Source: Vandiemenella viatica
Lineage: Eukaryota > Arthropoda > Insecta > Orthoptera > Morabidae
NCBI GenBank assembly: GCA_031002005.1
Contig: CM061921.1
Span: 122,418,597-122,482,596, forward strand
Reading direction: 5' to 3'
DNA: 64,000 nt
The notes under the pieces were generated by a model. The model made no database searches. It was not told the DNA's origin and saw only the letters and a program-made list of their open reading frames with translations. Positions 42,593 to 54,574 of the stretch are shown one piece after another. The translations under genes and the position numbers were made by a program. Within the stretch, counting starts at the first letter, position 1, and every line of letters begins with the position of its first letter.

Positions 42593-45291
42593 ATGGCAGG
42601 CATCCAGGTACGCCAAGCAGATTTCAACGCAGTGATTTAAAATGCCAACAATGTTAAGAACAACAAATTGGATTTAAAAGATTTCACACGGCGTAAAAAG
42701 CTTGATGTAGTGCTCCTAACGGAAACATTCCTGAAGCCCAATGACAAATTTATCATCTCCAGCTTCCAAGTATATAGGAATGACAGGGTAGGCCAACCTG
42801 GCGGAGAGACGGCGATTCTGTTTAGGAAGAAACTGGCACACCAGCACATTCAGACACCAAACTTAATCAGCATGGAGGCCACAGCCATACGGATCCACAC
42901 TGTCGAAGGCCACATAGTGCTAATAGCTACCTACCTCTCCCCGAACAGGCCCCTACATTAAGCCGATCTCGATTGATGGCGACGGAAGGAAGGTCATCAT
43001 TGGCGGGGACCTAAATTCCAAACACCACTCCTGGAATTTAAGAAACACCAACGTGAAGGGGGAACGGCTCCTCGAACTTACAGGGAGGCGGAACATGCAC
43101 GTTATAGGTCTCAAAGGGGCTACCCACATCCCACATGACAGACGACGACGAGGTGACGTCCTCGACGTGGTCGTCTTCAAGGACATCGCCCGACGCATAC
43201 AGTTGCAGACTGTAAATGATCTGTCCTCTTACCACCAGCTAGTCATCGTAAAACTCAGGAACTGGAGCTCATCACTCACAGCAGAGAAGTAGTCAAAACA
43301 AACGGACTGGGACTACTTCACCAGGATTGTACACAACAAAATCAACCCTAAATTCAACGTCACCTCAACTGACAGGATAGACCAGGCTATTCACCATTTC
43401 GATAGAGTGGCGATGGAATCTGACAAACGGTCCTCCATAATAACGACTCACTGGCCAGCAGCTAACACCGAACTACCACCCGATATCGAACAATTGCGGT
43501 ACCTCAAAAAAACGTCGAGGAAACTGTGGCAGAGATTCCGGGACCCACGGGACAAGCGAAGGTACAGACAGCTCATCAAAGAACTGAGGCAACGCCTGAA
43601 AGAACTGAGTACAACGTAATAGGAAACCAAGATGGCACACCTCACCCTCCTGAATAGGGACGCCTGGAAATTGGTGCTTGCCATCAAGGAACCGAGGGAA
43701 CGTAACACAGCAATCAATAAGCCTGCGGACCGTGCTTTCTACCAGTGGCAAAGGCGGAAGTCCTGGCGGAACACTTCTCAGGGCAGCATGTCGAAGTAGA
43801 ATACAATCTATCGGAAACAGAAAATCAGACGGCTGACAACATCCAACAGACAGCAGAAGAAATTCTAGCCACACTGCCTGAGGACGAACCTGAACTTGCC
43901 ACACCCGGGGAAGTACGATCCATAGTAAAAAAGCTAAGCACAAATAAATCACCAGGTGCAGACCGCATAACCAACATGCATTTGAAAAAGTTACCGACAA
44001 AAGGACTAGACCTCCTCACCAGAGTTTACAATGCATGTATGCTCAAGAGATACTTCCCCGACAGCTGTAAAACAGCTAAGGTGACTGCCATTCCGAAACG
44101 TGGGAAGGATCAGCGTCTCCCGGCTAGCTACAGGCCAATAAGCCTACTCCCCTCCGCCTCTAAGGTACTAGAGCGGCTAGTACTTTAGTGAATCAACGCA
44201 AGCTTAGAGGTGGCAAAAACAATTCGCAAGGAGCAATTCGGCTTCCAAAGCCGCGTCGGTAGCACTAGCCAGTTCCTCTAATTAACTGAAGACGTATCCA
44301 GGGGATTTAACATGAGAAACTCGACGGCCGCTGTGTTCTTAGACATTGAAAAGGCCTTCGACAAGGTATGGCACGCCAACCTTACCACCAAGCTACGAAC
44401 ACAGACGACTATCCGACATTGTTACGTTCAGTTAATCGGAAGCTACCCCACCAACAAAAAGTTCTTAGTAGCCATACAAGGACAAAGATCTGGCCTACAT
44501 CCAATACCGGTGGGAATTCCACAAGGATCACACGTCGCACCAGTCCTTTTCAGTGGGTATATCAACGACGCACTAGTAACACCTTGGGTGAAAATGGCAC
44601 AATTTTCCGACGGCACCATGGTATACGCCACGGGAAGCAAACATGATGTTACCATCGACCGGTTACAGCGGATCCTCCATCTACTTGACAAGTGGTGTCG
44701 ATTAAATAAAATTAAAGTAAGCCCCACAAAATGTGTAGCGGTTTATTTCACTAAAAAACTGCCAGTACTTGCCAAAAAGCTGAAAAGTATGGGCCAAGAA
44801 CTTGAATGGCAAAGACAGACAAAATATTTGGGTGTCACGCTGTTCTTCAGGGAATACATCATGGACAGAAGAAGAAAGAGCCTGGCTATCATACAAAACC
44901 TCTTTCCGATATTCAATAGCAGGGAACTAACGACTACAACAAAATTACGCGTCTACAAAACCGTCATACACCCCTTCATCCTGTATGGATGCCAGGTGTG
45001 GGGACAGCAGCAAACTACAACTTGCTCCACCTACAGAGACTCCAGAACAGGTGCCTAAGGACCATCCTTCGCGCAGGGAGGCTCACATCAACTACATTCA
45101 TCCACAATGAGACCAACACAGAAAACATCCGAACAGAAATCTTTCGCCAAACTGAAAAGTTTCACGAAAGAATAGAAAAATTCAGAGAAACCAATGAGAG
45201 TCTTTACCCTTGGCACCACGATGCCAAGGCACTGACACTCTCACCGAGTACCATTAAGTATTATATATCAACCGGAATAGCACTGATATGA
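42593..45291 (+). pseudogene. Jockey-2 ORF2: endonuclease and reverse transcriptase with lost YADD
   Basis: ATG follows the ORF1 TAA without spacing (TAAATG at 42590-42595). The endonuclease shows KLDVVLLTETFLKPNDKF and VIIGGDLNSKHHSW-like sequence near 42990. The RT has GKDQRLPASYRPISLLPSAS, FLDIEKAFDKVWHA (first aspartate) and GIPQGSHVAPVLFSGYIND, but FSDGTMVYATG in place of FADDT.VYA, so the second catalytic aspartate is gone. The C-terminus runs VYKTVIHPFILYGCQVWG, then after a frameshift QNRCLRTILRA to 45291. Several stops and frameshifts. Inactive by both sequence breaks and active-site loss. Confidence 0.87.
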
Positions 45292-45510
45292 TTTTAAGAA
45301 AACTGTAGGGGTTTTTCAGATAAGGTCGTCCTAGACGACCATAGCCATGTTTTCCCCTCAAAGCACAAATAGAAAGAGTCCCCAAAACAACCCTATCCAA
45401 TACAAAGTGACACATAGCAGTAGAGCTACCTAGGTAGCGGGACATGCACAAACACATCGTTGAGGCAGCGACACAAAAAAAGCTGTGTTGGTACAGGTAT
45501 GCATGCAATA

Positions 45511-46239
45511 AACATACGAACGAAATCTTCGTCGAATGAGCTGATTAGATACCGACAAGAAATAAAATTCATAAAGTAATTCTGTTATTTTTCACTTTCG
45601 GGTTACAGACATTTATTCACTTCTTACTGCCTTTTTATGATTTATGAACTAAAGTGTCCTAGGAGATCTTGTTTGAATTGAGTGAATTAATTAAACCAAA
45701 ACTGCTTACCCCATACTTGGCATCATATTTAATGTTTTTGTGCAATATTTCTATCTTCTTACGCTCCTAAGCTACGAAGAAATGGTCAATTCTCATCCAT
45801 CACACAGACCAGAAACATGGACGGATTGATCACTGGAGATGGTTCCTGGTATAATGAGTGATGATTGATCACAACCTGGCATTTAACAATTTCCAGTTTT
45901 ACAACGTTTGGGACCTGCAACTTTATCATATTCTCAACCTTCTTCACAATTGCAACTTGTGACTTAAGCTGGTCATTACCGACACACATCGTCGATTGCA
46001 CACCTCCGCTTCTTCCATCATCTCCGAGTTTCCAACTGTAAGATTGTTCTTACAAATTCGGCAGTATTTCTCTACCTCCTCCATATTTTTGTCACTGCGG
46101 TTATCTGTAACCTTTATGAGCACAATTATTTTTAAGGACTATAATCTGGAGCAAGTGGTTTGCATTATTTGTTGCTTCTTGCTTATACTGATTTAACTGA
46201 GAATGAATATTTTCTGCCTGTTCGGCACAAAAATACTTA
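45511..46239. other. Intergenic stretch, nothing recognised
   Basis: No coding motif. It ends where a Tc1-like terminus begins. Confidence 0.5.
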
Positions 46240-46330
46240 TACACTGAAGCTTCGAAACTAATAGTGTACCACTTAATATCGTTTAGGGCACCCTTTTGCC
46301 AAAAGAAATACAGTAACACGTGGTGACATC
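46240..46330. mobile_element. Diverged Tc1-like terminus fragment
   Basis: TACACTGAAGCTTCGAAACT, TGTACCACTTAATATCGTTT and AGGGCACCC align with the left end of the 12275 Tc1 element (CACTGAAGAGCCAAAGAAAC, GTACACCTGCCTAATATCGT, AGGGCCCCC). A related family or an old copy; the other end is missing. Confidence 0.5.
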
Positions 46331-46454
46331 ACGCGTCCCATGAAGAAAAATTAAGCCGAGCCTCCTTTATAGCCGTCAGTAATGGGGTACTTTACTAATT
46401 ATGGGGAAGTAGTCAGTACTGAGGAATAATGTAAGTAATATAGCTCGTCAATTT

Positions 46455-46800
46455 CCGGATCATCCAATAATACTAGAAAATGACTTCAACTTTCCGTAAA
46501 TCGACTGGGCTAATTACGTCAACGTTACCGGTGGCAGGGATAAAACATCCTGTGAAATTATTCTTGACCTTTTCTCAGATCTTTATCTTGAGCAGTTCGG
46601 CACTGAACCAACGTGGTGCCACAACGATAACGACAATATTTTAGATATTTCCGTTACAAATAGGCCTGAATTATTCACGGAAATTTCTACCACCACGGGA
46701 ATAAGTGATCATAAAGCTCTAATTGCTACAGTAAAATTAATAGCCCCGCGTGCGCAAAAAGGGAGGATTATTTACAGGTTCGAAAAGGCCGTAAAGGAGT
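46455..46800 (+). pseudogene. LINE endonuclease C-terminal fragment
   Basis: Nearly open plus-strand frame: ILENDFNFP(stop)IDWANYV, TWCHNDNDNILDISVTN and TTTGISDHKALIATVK. These are the GDFN.P.IDW, D..D and SDH.. blocks of APE endonucleases in CR1/L2-type LINEs. Flanking RT is absent. It might belong to the family of the fragments at 33.5 and 60 kb, but they do not overlap in sequence. Confidence 0.72.
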
Positions 46801-47647
46801 GTTTAAGAACGTTAAGATTGTAAGGCACTATTTAGTTCACCAAAAGCACTCCCACTAGCCATCCCCAGTAGTAAAATATTCTATAAATCAATTGTGAAGT
46901 CGCTCATGCTGGACTAGAAATTTCGAGAAGAGTAATTGTCAAATTGAAGAAATTTCCCTGTATTCATTTTCACAGTGAAAACTCATCATTAGAATCATTA
47001 TTACGTATATTTATTTTATCGCGAAAAGTTTATTTTAAAAGATAGTTTGGTTGATCACGTTTTGAAACACGCGATCAGGAAAGTAAAAATCTAAGATTGA
47101 GTAAAGCTACAGCTGAACTTCTATCACTGGCTATAGTCAGCATTGTCCCCAGTAGTTTGATTGTAAAATTAAATAATTTGGCAACATTTAATTAGTGGTT
47201 TTGATTAAGAGAAAAATGAAATTTTTAACTAAAAGGAATACAATTGAGAAATTTATATCAGTAGATAGCTTAAAATCAGAGGATCATGAATATATAACAA
47301 TTTGGGAAAATGTTTAAGCATTTGTGTGGTAATTATGTTTAAAAGTTAGATTGTCGTTGATTGTTGTTGAAGCGCCTAAAAATTCCGCCAACCGCTGACG
47401 TAAGAGGCTTCAAGGTAAGTATTATACAAGCCCTATTGGTTGATAAATTAAAATTAAATGAAAACAGATAGAACATGATCATAGAAAACTCTTGTATAAA
47501 TTGTAGATTAAACTATTTCGTATTTTACGAGATATTAATTAAAGAAAAAAGTTGCTGACGTCAGAAGCCGGGGGTAGCCCCACAATAAGTGGCTGCTGCG
47601 TAGAGCAAATACAAACGCATTGTATCCGAAAACCGAAGCGCAAAAAA
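46801..47647. other. AT-rich intergenic stretch, nothing recognised
   Basis: No motifs. Ends in the short tandem repeat used as a target by the next LINE. Confidence 0.5.
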
Positions 47648-47710
47648 CGGTCTTCTTAGGACGCGCAAAATACCGGTCTTCTTAGTCCGCACAAAATATT
47701 GCTCTTCTTA
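47648..47710. repeat. Short tandem repeat, 26-bp unit, about 2.4 copies
   Basis: CGGTCTTCTTAG..CGC.CAAAATA repeats from 47648 and 47674, with a partial third unit to 47710. A matching piece continues on the far side of the LINE at 50987-51016. Confidence 0.8.
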
Positions 47711-50700
47711 TTTTTTTTTTGCTGTCGTCAATCTTTCGACTGGTTTGATTGAATCCTCCATCCCTTCCTATCCTGTGCTAACATCTTCATTTCTACATAC
47801 CACTTACAGCCCACGCCCACAATTATCTGCTTCATATATTCTAACCTTCTTACCTTCGACTGTTCCCTCCGCTAACAAATTAACCATTATAGCATGTCTC
47901 AAAATATGACCTACCAGCCTGTTTCCTCTTTCTATAAGCTTCTTCCATAAACCTCTTTTTTTCAACCATCATTTCCAAAACGCGTTCATTTCTTACTTTG
48001 TCTGTCCACTTAATTTTCAGCATTCTTCTGTAGCACCACATTTCAAATGCTTCAATTTTCTTTCTTTCGGGTATTTCTAAAGTCCATGCTTCGCTACCAT
48101 AAAGCGCTGTGCTCCAGACAAAGAGTTTTAAAAAGTTCTTTCTAATTCCTAGATCAATATTTGAAACTAAAACGTTTCTCTTTTTCACGAAGGCTCTTTT
48201 TGCTAGTGCTATTCTGCTTTAACATTATTCCTGCTTCGGCCAGCGGTTGGAATTTTACTTCTCAAGTAACAGAATTCAACTACTTCTCCTATTACATCCG
48301 ATCCAATTTTTGTATTTAATCTAATAGTATTGGTATCATTTCTGCTACATTTCATCACTTTTGTCTTGCTTTGACTTATATTTAGTCCAAAATCTTCCTT
48401 CAGTATTTTCTGCATGCCATTCAGTAACTTCTTAATATCCTCAGACCTCTGAGCTAACAAGACAATGTCATCAGCAAATAGTAACGTACTGATTTTTCTC
48501 CCTGATAACTAATGCCACATGGAAATTTTTCTGTGTACTTTCTTCATTGCTTCTTCTACATACAAGTTTAATATTAATGGGGATAGACTACAACCTTGTC
48601 TCACACCCTTTTTGACTGACGCATGTCGTGATTCTCTACTTTTATTTATAGCCACCTGATTCCTTATATATAGTTTATAGAGTATTCTTCTAGCTCGATA
48701 CTTTAGACCTGACTTCTTTAAAATTTTGAACATCTTGTCCCAACTAATATTATCAAAAGCTTTTTCCAAATCAACAAACGCCGTAAAAGTATCTTTGTTT
48801 TTCTTGATCCGCCCTTCATGTATTAATCTTAAAGTCAGAATTTCTTCCCTTGTATCGCGATTTTTCCTAAATCCAAATTTATCTTCACCTACTATCTCTT
48901 CTACTACCATTTCCATCCTTCTGTATATTATTCTGGTCAGTAGTTTTGAAGCATGTGTTGTTAGACTAATGGTGTGATAATTCTCACATTTGTTGGCTTG
49001 TGCTTTCATTGGAAGTGTGAAGATGATATTTTTATTAAAATCAGTAGGAATTTTTCCTGTTTCATAACTTTTTGATATTGGTTTGTATAATCCTTCGATT
49101 CCTTCCTCTCCTAGGGATTTAAGAAGTTCTGCAGGGATCTCATCGATACCAACTGCCTTATTTGCTTTCAAATCATTCAGAGCTTTATTTAATTCTGTCC
49201 TCAATACAGGATCTCCTAAGTCATCAATGTCGATATCGCCTTCCTTTTCCATTACACTATTGCTCAAGTCGTCCCCAACATACAGTTTCTCAATGTATTA
49301 TTTCCATCGGTTAGCTCTATCTTCTGAGCTTAAAAGAGGTTTCCCATCGGCAGCATTAATGTTCATACCTCTTTTCTTCATTTCTCCAAAATTATGTTTG
49401 TTCTTGCTATATGCAACATCTACTTTACCTACGACTGTTTCCATTTCTACTTCTTCACATTTTTCTTGTAGCCATTTTTCTTTCGATATTTTGCATTTCC
49501 TATTTATTTAATTTCTAAATTGCCTGCACTGCTCTCTTCCTGCTTCATCCTGTGTACTTTTGTACCTTCTTCTCTGATCCATCAGCTCCAAAATTTCTGC
49601 TGTGATCCAATGTTTTCGGGCAGCTTGTTCCCTAGAGCCAAATATTTCTTACCAGCTTTCATTATTTTGGTGTTTAACGCATTACATTCGTCATTGGTGT
49701 AGCTCTTTTCAGAGTAATACCTCCGACCTAAGTCTACCATTTCCGCAAATTTCTCTCTTGTGCTAGATTGTTTCAGTTTATCCACATCCAGTCTTCCTTA
49801 TTCGCTTAAATTTCAGCCTGCACTTCATTATTATCAAATTTTGGTCAGAGTCCATGTCTGTTCCTGGGGACTCTTTACCGTCTAGAATTTGATTCCTGAA
49901 TCTCTGTTTGACCATGATATAATCTAGCTGATATCTGCCTGTATCCCCAGGACGTTTCCACGTGTATATTCTTCTTGCATGGTTCTTAAACAGTGTGTTC
50001 GCCACTACTAGCTTATATCTTTCACAAAATTCTAGCAACCTGCTTCCTCACTCAATTCTTTCTCCTAGACCAAAACTTCCTACAGTATTTCCCTCTTTTC
50101 CTTCTCCCACTATTGCATTCCGATCACCCATGATTATTAGATTTTCCTCCCCCTTCACATATTGGCTTAATTCTTCAATTTCAGCACATATTTTTTCTAT
50201 TTTTCGTCATCTTCCTGTGACGTTGGCATATACACTTGTACTAATGTGGTTGGGACGGGCATAGTTTCTACCCTCATCAAAATAATCTTGTCTCTAAACT
50301 GTTCATAATAACTCAGCCGTTTCCCTACTTTCTTGTTCATAACAAGTCCTACACCAGTGACTCCATTGACAGCTTGTGTGCTAATTATCCTTTGTTCTCC
50401 AGACCAGAAATTCTATGCGTCCTTCCACTTAATCTCATTAATGCCAACAACATCTAACTTAAGTTGTTCCATCTCCCTTTTTAAGTTTTCTAACCTACTT
50501 TCCCTATTCAGACTTCTAACATTCCACGCTGCGACTCGTAGAATGTTTCTATCCATTCTGATGACTCCTCCCTGCCAGTCCCCACCCGGAGATCCGATTG
50601 GTGCACTATTTTACCTCAGGAATATTATACCCAGGAAGAAGCCATCATGATATATGTCATTTGAGAGGATTACATGTCCCCTGGGTACCCTTTTGGTTCT

Positions 50701-50986
50701 TTAATGCAGTGGTTTCCCATTGCCTTCTACATCCTCATGCCGTTGATCATTTCTGATTCATCTGCATGTAGGGGCCGTTTCCAACCCCAAGGGCAAGAGA
50801 GTGCGCTAAACCGCTCCCCGCTCTTACACCCTCCTTTCGGAAGCCGTTTGCAAGCAGTGGGAGATTCCTTATACCAGGAATCTTTCAGTCGCCAGAGCCT
50901 CGTACATGCAAACAGGGTGCACCACGTGAAGGAAAGGTTGACATTTGGTAGTAAAAGGCTAGTATAGCCACTCCCAAACACTTACG
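47711..50986 (-). mobile_element. RTE/BovB-like LINE, nearly full length (about 3.28 kb)
   Basis: The 3' end on the minus strand is CAGTCGAAAGATTGACGACA then AGC and a T10 run (plus strand 47711-47720). The 5' leader runs from 50986 to about 50556. A 24-base flank (47687-47710) recurs at 50987-51010 with four differences, a plausible aged target duplication, although the target itself is a tandem repeat. A related 3' fragment is at 24283-24878 and a short one at 54867-54935. Confidence 0.82.
47730..50556 (-). pseudogene. RTE/BovB-like ORF: APE endonuclease plus reverse transcriptase
   Basis: The start codon chosen is at 50556 (MDRNILRVAAWNVRSLNRES, then DVVGINEIKWK), the standard endonuclease opening. 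50038-49778 gives NHARRIYTWKRPGDTGRYQL and DYIMVK. The RT at 49267-48209 is one frame with a single stop at about 48510: AVGIDEIPAELLKSLGEEG, AFVDLEKAFDNISWDKMF (first aspartate), KKGVRQGCSLSPLILNLY and LLFADDIVLLA (catalytic FADD intact). After a frameshift the C-terminal part reads LYGSEAWTLEIPERKKIEAF and EMWCYRRMLKIKWTDK. Shared features with BovB-type proteins suggest the RTE group; the clade is a judgement from motifs. It has only a handful of frame breaks. Confidence 0.88.
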
Positions 50987-51010
50987 CCGCGCAAAATACC
51001 GGTCTTCTTA

Positions 51011-51339
51011 GTCCGCGGTGGGGCACAAGTCGCCTCGGCAAGCACTACTGGATTTCTATGTATCAGTGACACCATGAGAATGGCATACGATATCTTGTTG
51101 TCTTTTCCTAACTCAGTATTACAACTCCACAATACACAACAAACACCTTAAAATTCTGCATTAATCTGACTTTAACATAAGTTCTGCCTACCTACTGGTG
51201 GTTGTAGTTGATATGGTGATTTTTGCGTTTGCACACGTACTGTCAACACTTTTGATCGATAATTATTGGGCTGTATGATGCATCTATTGGTATTATACTT
51301 TACACACCTTCATGATGGTAAGGTGATGTGTGTGTGGTG
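51011..51339. other. Intergenic stretch, nothing recognised
   Basis: No coding or repeat match found. Confidence 0.45.
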
Positions 51340-51620
51340 GGAGTTCTGCAGGTTTATCTGGAGATTGTTATGACAGCAGAAACATACACTTTCCGTCTTT
51401 TTGCCCAAATGGTATACATTTCTGGATTACTCTGCGGTAATGCATATACAATATATGACTGTTACTGTTATACAGGAAGATGCAATTGCTATGTCAACCG
51501 TATTCATTCATGGCGGGAAGTGCCAAAATTTTCAACCAAGTTTTGCTACATTTGACCAATATTCATGAACTTTTATCTATTTTCACACTTTTTAAATGAA
51601 ATTCATCGAAAGTGGCACAT
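51340..51620. repeat. 280-bp repeat, copy 1 of 3
   Basis: Shares GGAGATTGTTATGACAGCAG, TATGTCAACC.TATTCATTCATGG and TTTTCACACTTTTTAAATGA with the copies at 52650 and 54575. No coding capacity. In all copies the plus-strand orientation is the same. Confidence 0.7.
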
Positions 51621-52193
51621 TCTAAGTTATATCTTACACAATTTGTGTCTCATTTGGTGTTGAGTCCATTATGTTTCGGCATTGTGGAGGGTCGTGCTGT
51701 TAACATACTATTTTATGAAACTTGTGATGTCGTCATCTTCTGCGTGTTCTGGTTAGTTCAGCTTCAATACTTTAGTGTGACTTTCGACTGATATATCTGA
51801 TGTACTACTCGAGTTGTCTGATGTCTTATAGGGCTGTGAACATAATGAGTTCATTTATGATGATACACCGCATCATGCGGTGCGTTTTTCTATTTTGGTG
51901 GAGGCATTCAATACACATCGTATTGCATGATGCACACCTTCTAACCATTGTAAACTGATGACATCTTTCGTATAGTTTAATTACGTGGTGATGTTTTAAT
52001 TGTTTTCATGATATTTTGCTGATTTTAATAAAATTTTTGGTATTTATAGTATTTTCATGCTACTTGCTGAAACTGTACAATTTTTTCCATAAATTTCACA
52101 TCACCTTTCCCCCTGTACATGCTTGATATACGAGTCTATTTCTCCGACTATTGTCTGTATGTTTCTGCCTATATCCATGACTGCAAAAATCTG
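51621..52193. other. Intergenic stretch with a short perfect palindrome
   Basis: CACCGCATCATGCGGTG at 51866-51882 is an 8-bp stem around one base. Nothing else recognised. Confidence 0.5.
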
Positions 52194-52203
52194 GTGTGTA
52201 TGC

Positions 52204-52264
<61 letters not shown>
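52194..52264. repeat. Compound microsatellite (TG)n(AG)n
   Basis: About 13 TG-type units followed by about 20 AG units with one AAAG interruption. Confidence 0.95.
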
Positions 52265-52649
52265 CTATGGTTTTTAAACGCAGACTGCCTTCCGTGTAAC
52301 TGTGTTAAAGTGAGTTTCTGTGTGCATATACGTTGTTTCACCTCGTTTGGTACAAACACTATGCTCTATGTATAGTTATCACCCTGTGCACTTCCTCTGA
52401 CTCTGCATGATATTGTTATGAAAACAAAGCGTGAGCAAACAGGTAATTTATACAATTTACGTCTTTTGTGGAGGAAATTTACAGAGTACCCCATGCAGAC
52501 AAATGAAGGCTTCAGCCAATGCACTTCCGCTGACCCGTCTATCATGATGGTTACGTGAAGTGTGTGTTGACTCTGCAGAACTCTACCAAGTTTCTTTATT
52601 TAGCAGAAAATAATTATTAATGGAAAATTACCGCGTTTTAGTTAATCCG

Positions 52650-52890
52650 GAGACTGCCATTACAGCAGAAACTTTTTTTTTGTCCATATAGCACGCATTT
52701 CTGTAATCCACGCACATTATATGAACGATATTGTGATACACGCAGGAGTAATATTTATGTCAACCACTTAATTCATTCATGGACGAAATTTACATATTTT
52801 TACCAGTTTTTGTTATATATGACTATATTTCTTGATTTTGTACATTTTCACTGTTTTTAATGATATCCATAGAAATAGCCGCATACTCCT
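52650..52890. repeat. 280-bp repeat, copy 2 of 3
   Basis: GAGACTGCCATTACAGCAGA, AGCACGCATTTCTGTAATCC and TTCATTCATGGACGAAATTT match the copy at 54575-54855 closely. It lies about 120 bp beyond the 3' end of the unrecognised ORF copy at 53010-53392. Confidence 0.85.
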
Positions 52891-53009
52891 TTTATCAAAC
52901 AAATTTATGTCTTTTCGAGTGTTGGCGTCTATTACGATTTGGTCTTAAGATTGATGAAGCATCATGCCACTACAAGAACTCATAAAAAATAACTCGATAA
53001 AGGACTTTA

Positions 53010-53392
53010 TTAATGGAAGGTGGATAAAAGAAAACAAATTGAATAATTTACTATGTGTGTTTTATTCACACTGTTCACATCCATGAAGTATCCGGGATTA
53101 TAATTCTTAGTGACTACATTGTTAATAACAGGTAATACAAGTAAATTATTATATGCAATAAGTTCATATTTTAGTAGATTATAATCCAGTAACGAACTGG
53201 TGGTCAATTGAGTCACATAAACATCACTACTAATATGCATATCAACCAGTTTTTGCACTGTGGCCATATGATAGTGTCGTAGCACTTTACTAGATAAAAT
53301 TTCCACAAATTCTGTGGAGTATCTTGCTACTAGGTATCCCCACCTCTTCTTGACGGCCAAGGCGCTGGACACTACAGGCTGCGCGTCGACAT
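53010..53392 (-). pseudogene. Unrecognised protein family, copy 1 (truncated)
   Basis: The minus-strand frame from about 53392 reads VSSALAVKKRWGYLVARYST, EFVEILSSKVLRHYHMATVQ, KLVDMHISSDVYVTQLTTSS, LLDYNLLKYELIAYNNLLVL and NYNPGYFMD. It matches residues roughly 110 to the end of copy 2 at 55290-55989 and supplies the C-terminal part that is frameshifted there. The 5' side breaks off at about 53392. I do not recognise the family. The segment has regularly spaced hydrophobics typical of alpha/beta protein, and its preservation in two diverged copies suggests a former gene. Confidence 0.55.
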
Positions 53393-54412
53393 CACAGCAA
53401 AAACAATGATATGAGGAAAAAAATCATCTGCAAAATACATCATTTATATTTAGATAGAAGATAGATAAAGAATGGTTGGAAATATTACAACTTTGTGGCG
53501 TTAATCACATGTTCTTCGGCTGCAAGAAATAAAGAAACATCACAGACTTCATGAAAACACTATCTCATGAAGGCATCCGGTCACCAATCAACATTAAACA
53601 TGTCACTATATATAGCTTAATCTGATCATTTGTCGGAAATAATAACCTAAAAGTTTAGAAAAGTACAATTTTACTTGGTATAGTTGTATCATGGAAAGGT
53701 TAATATAAAATAAACATATATAAAGTGATCCAAGCACTAGCATTCAGTGATTTTTGGGAAACAAAAGAAAACCTGACAGGAAGAACGTGCTGGATATCCT
53801 CGGAACGGTAGATCTGAACGTTACTGCTCACCCACCAAGCTCCGTATTCTATGGTCCTCTTACACTCGTATACAATTCATACTGTTGATATCACTGTTGA
53901 TATATTTATTCGTTGTTCAAGGTACTAAATTAAAATGTCTAACGTCACGTTTCCACCTATAGAGCTTCATTCACTTGGTAAAATTTCCATGACGGCGGTA
54001 ATAACCAATCTGCACCACACGTCCGTCGCGTATTTCTTGGACATCCCGGAGATATTAAAAAAACAACCTGGTAGTATGTTTCGTTGCATGTAAATGGGAG
54101 AGCTATGGAGATATTACTCTATCTTCCCTTGTTCAGAACTGACTTTGCCGATATTGTGATAAGCCTGGCGTCTCTTTGTTTTAGAAACTCTACTACCAAG
54201 CTCGAATTGTTAAACGTGCAGAGAAGATTTTGGTGTGTATCTGCTGAAAGTTATTCATATGCCACGAAATACCCGAATCATCTTCTCAGATATGCATCAC
54301 GCTTGTATCATCGAATCTTAAAACAATTATTGTGAACTTGTGGCATGCTTTCGGTATTAACTTTGTGTGTGACAAATTACTACTATTTTAGGAAATTCAT
54401 GGAATGCGCAAA
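53393..54412. other. Mixed remnants: SINE scrap and possible LINE RT tail
   Basis: 53745-53855 resembles a decayed minus-strand family A SINE (GTGATTTTTGGGAAAC, then AACGTTACTGCTCACCCACCAAGC). 54084-54335 (plus, 83 codons) contains TTKLELLNVQRRFWCVS, like the C-terminal LE.VQRRF block of Jockey-type RT proteins. Both are weak. Confidence 0.35.
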
Positions 54413-54545
54413 AACACATTTCGGTTTTCCATGGTTTCCTCAAATCACTCCATTGAGACATTTGACTCGTGTGCAGCAACTTAATTAACAAACGCATTTC
54501 GGTTTTCCATGGATTCATCAAATGACTCCAGGCGAAAAAAATTAT
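54413..54545 (-). mobile_element. Two short family A SINE scraps in tandem
   Basis: TTTCGGTTTTCCATGG appears at about 54418 and 54492, each followed by a decayed TTT.TCAAAT.ACTCCA block of the SINE body. This looks like a local duplication of a SINE fragment. Confidence 0.5.
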
Positions 54546-54574
54546 AAATTTTGATATAAATTACCACGTTTTAC

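Larger units (their letters stand above)
41169..45510 (+). mobile_element. Jockey-type LINE 2, with 5' UTR, ORF1 and ORF2
   Basis: Starts directly after the pentamer tail of LINE 1 with a GC-rich 5' leader (41169-41571), then ORF1, ORF2 and a 3' UTR. The UTR contains GTCGTCCTAGACGAC (hairpin) near 45327 and ends at approximately 45510. Related to LINE 1 in gene order and in RT motifs, but clearly a different subfamily. No target duplication around it was found. Confidence 0.8.

Noticed and set aside
51866..51882. Perfect palindrome CACCGCATCATGCGGTG as a terminator, operator or replication hairpin
   Set aside because: An isolated 17-base palindrome in 64 kb of AT-rich eukaryotic DNA is not enough; no flanking structure supports a function.
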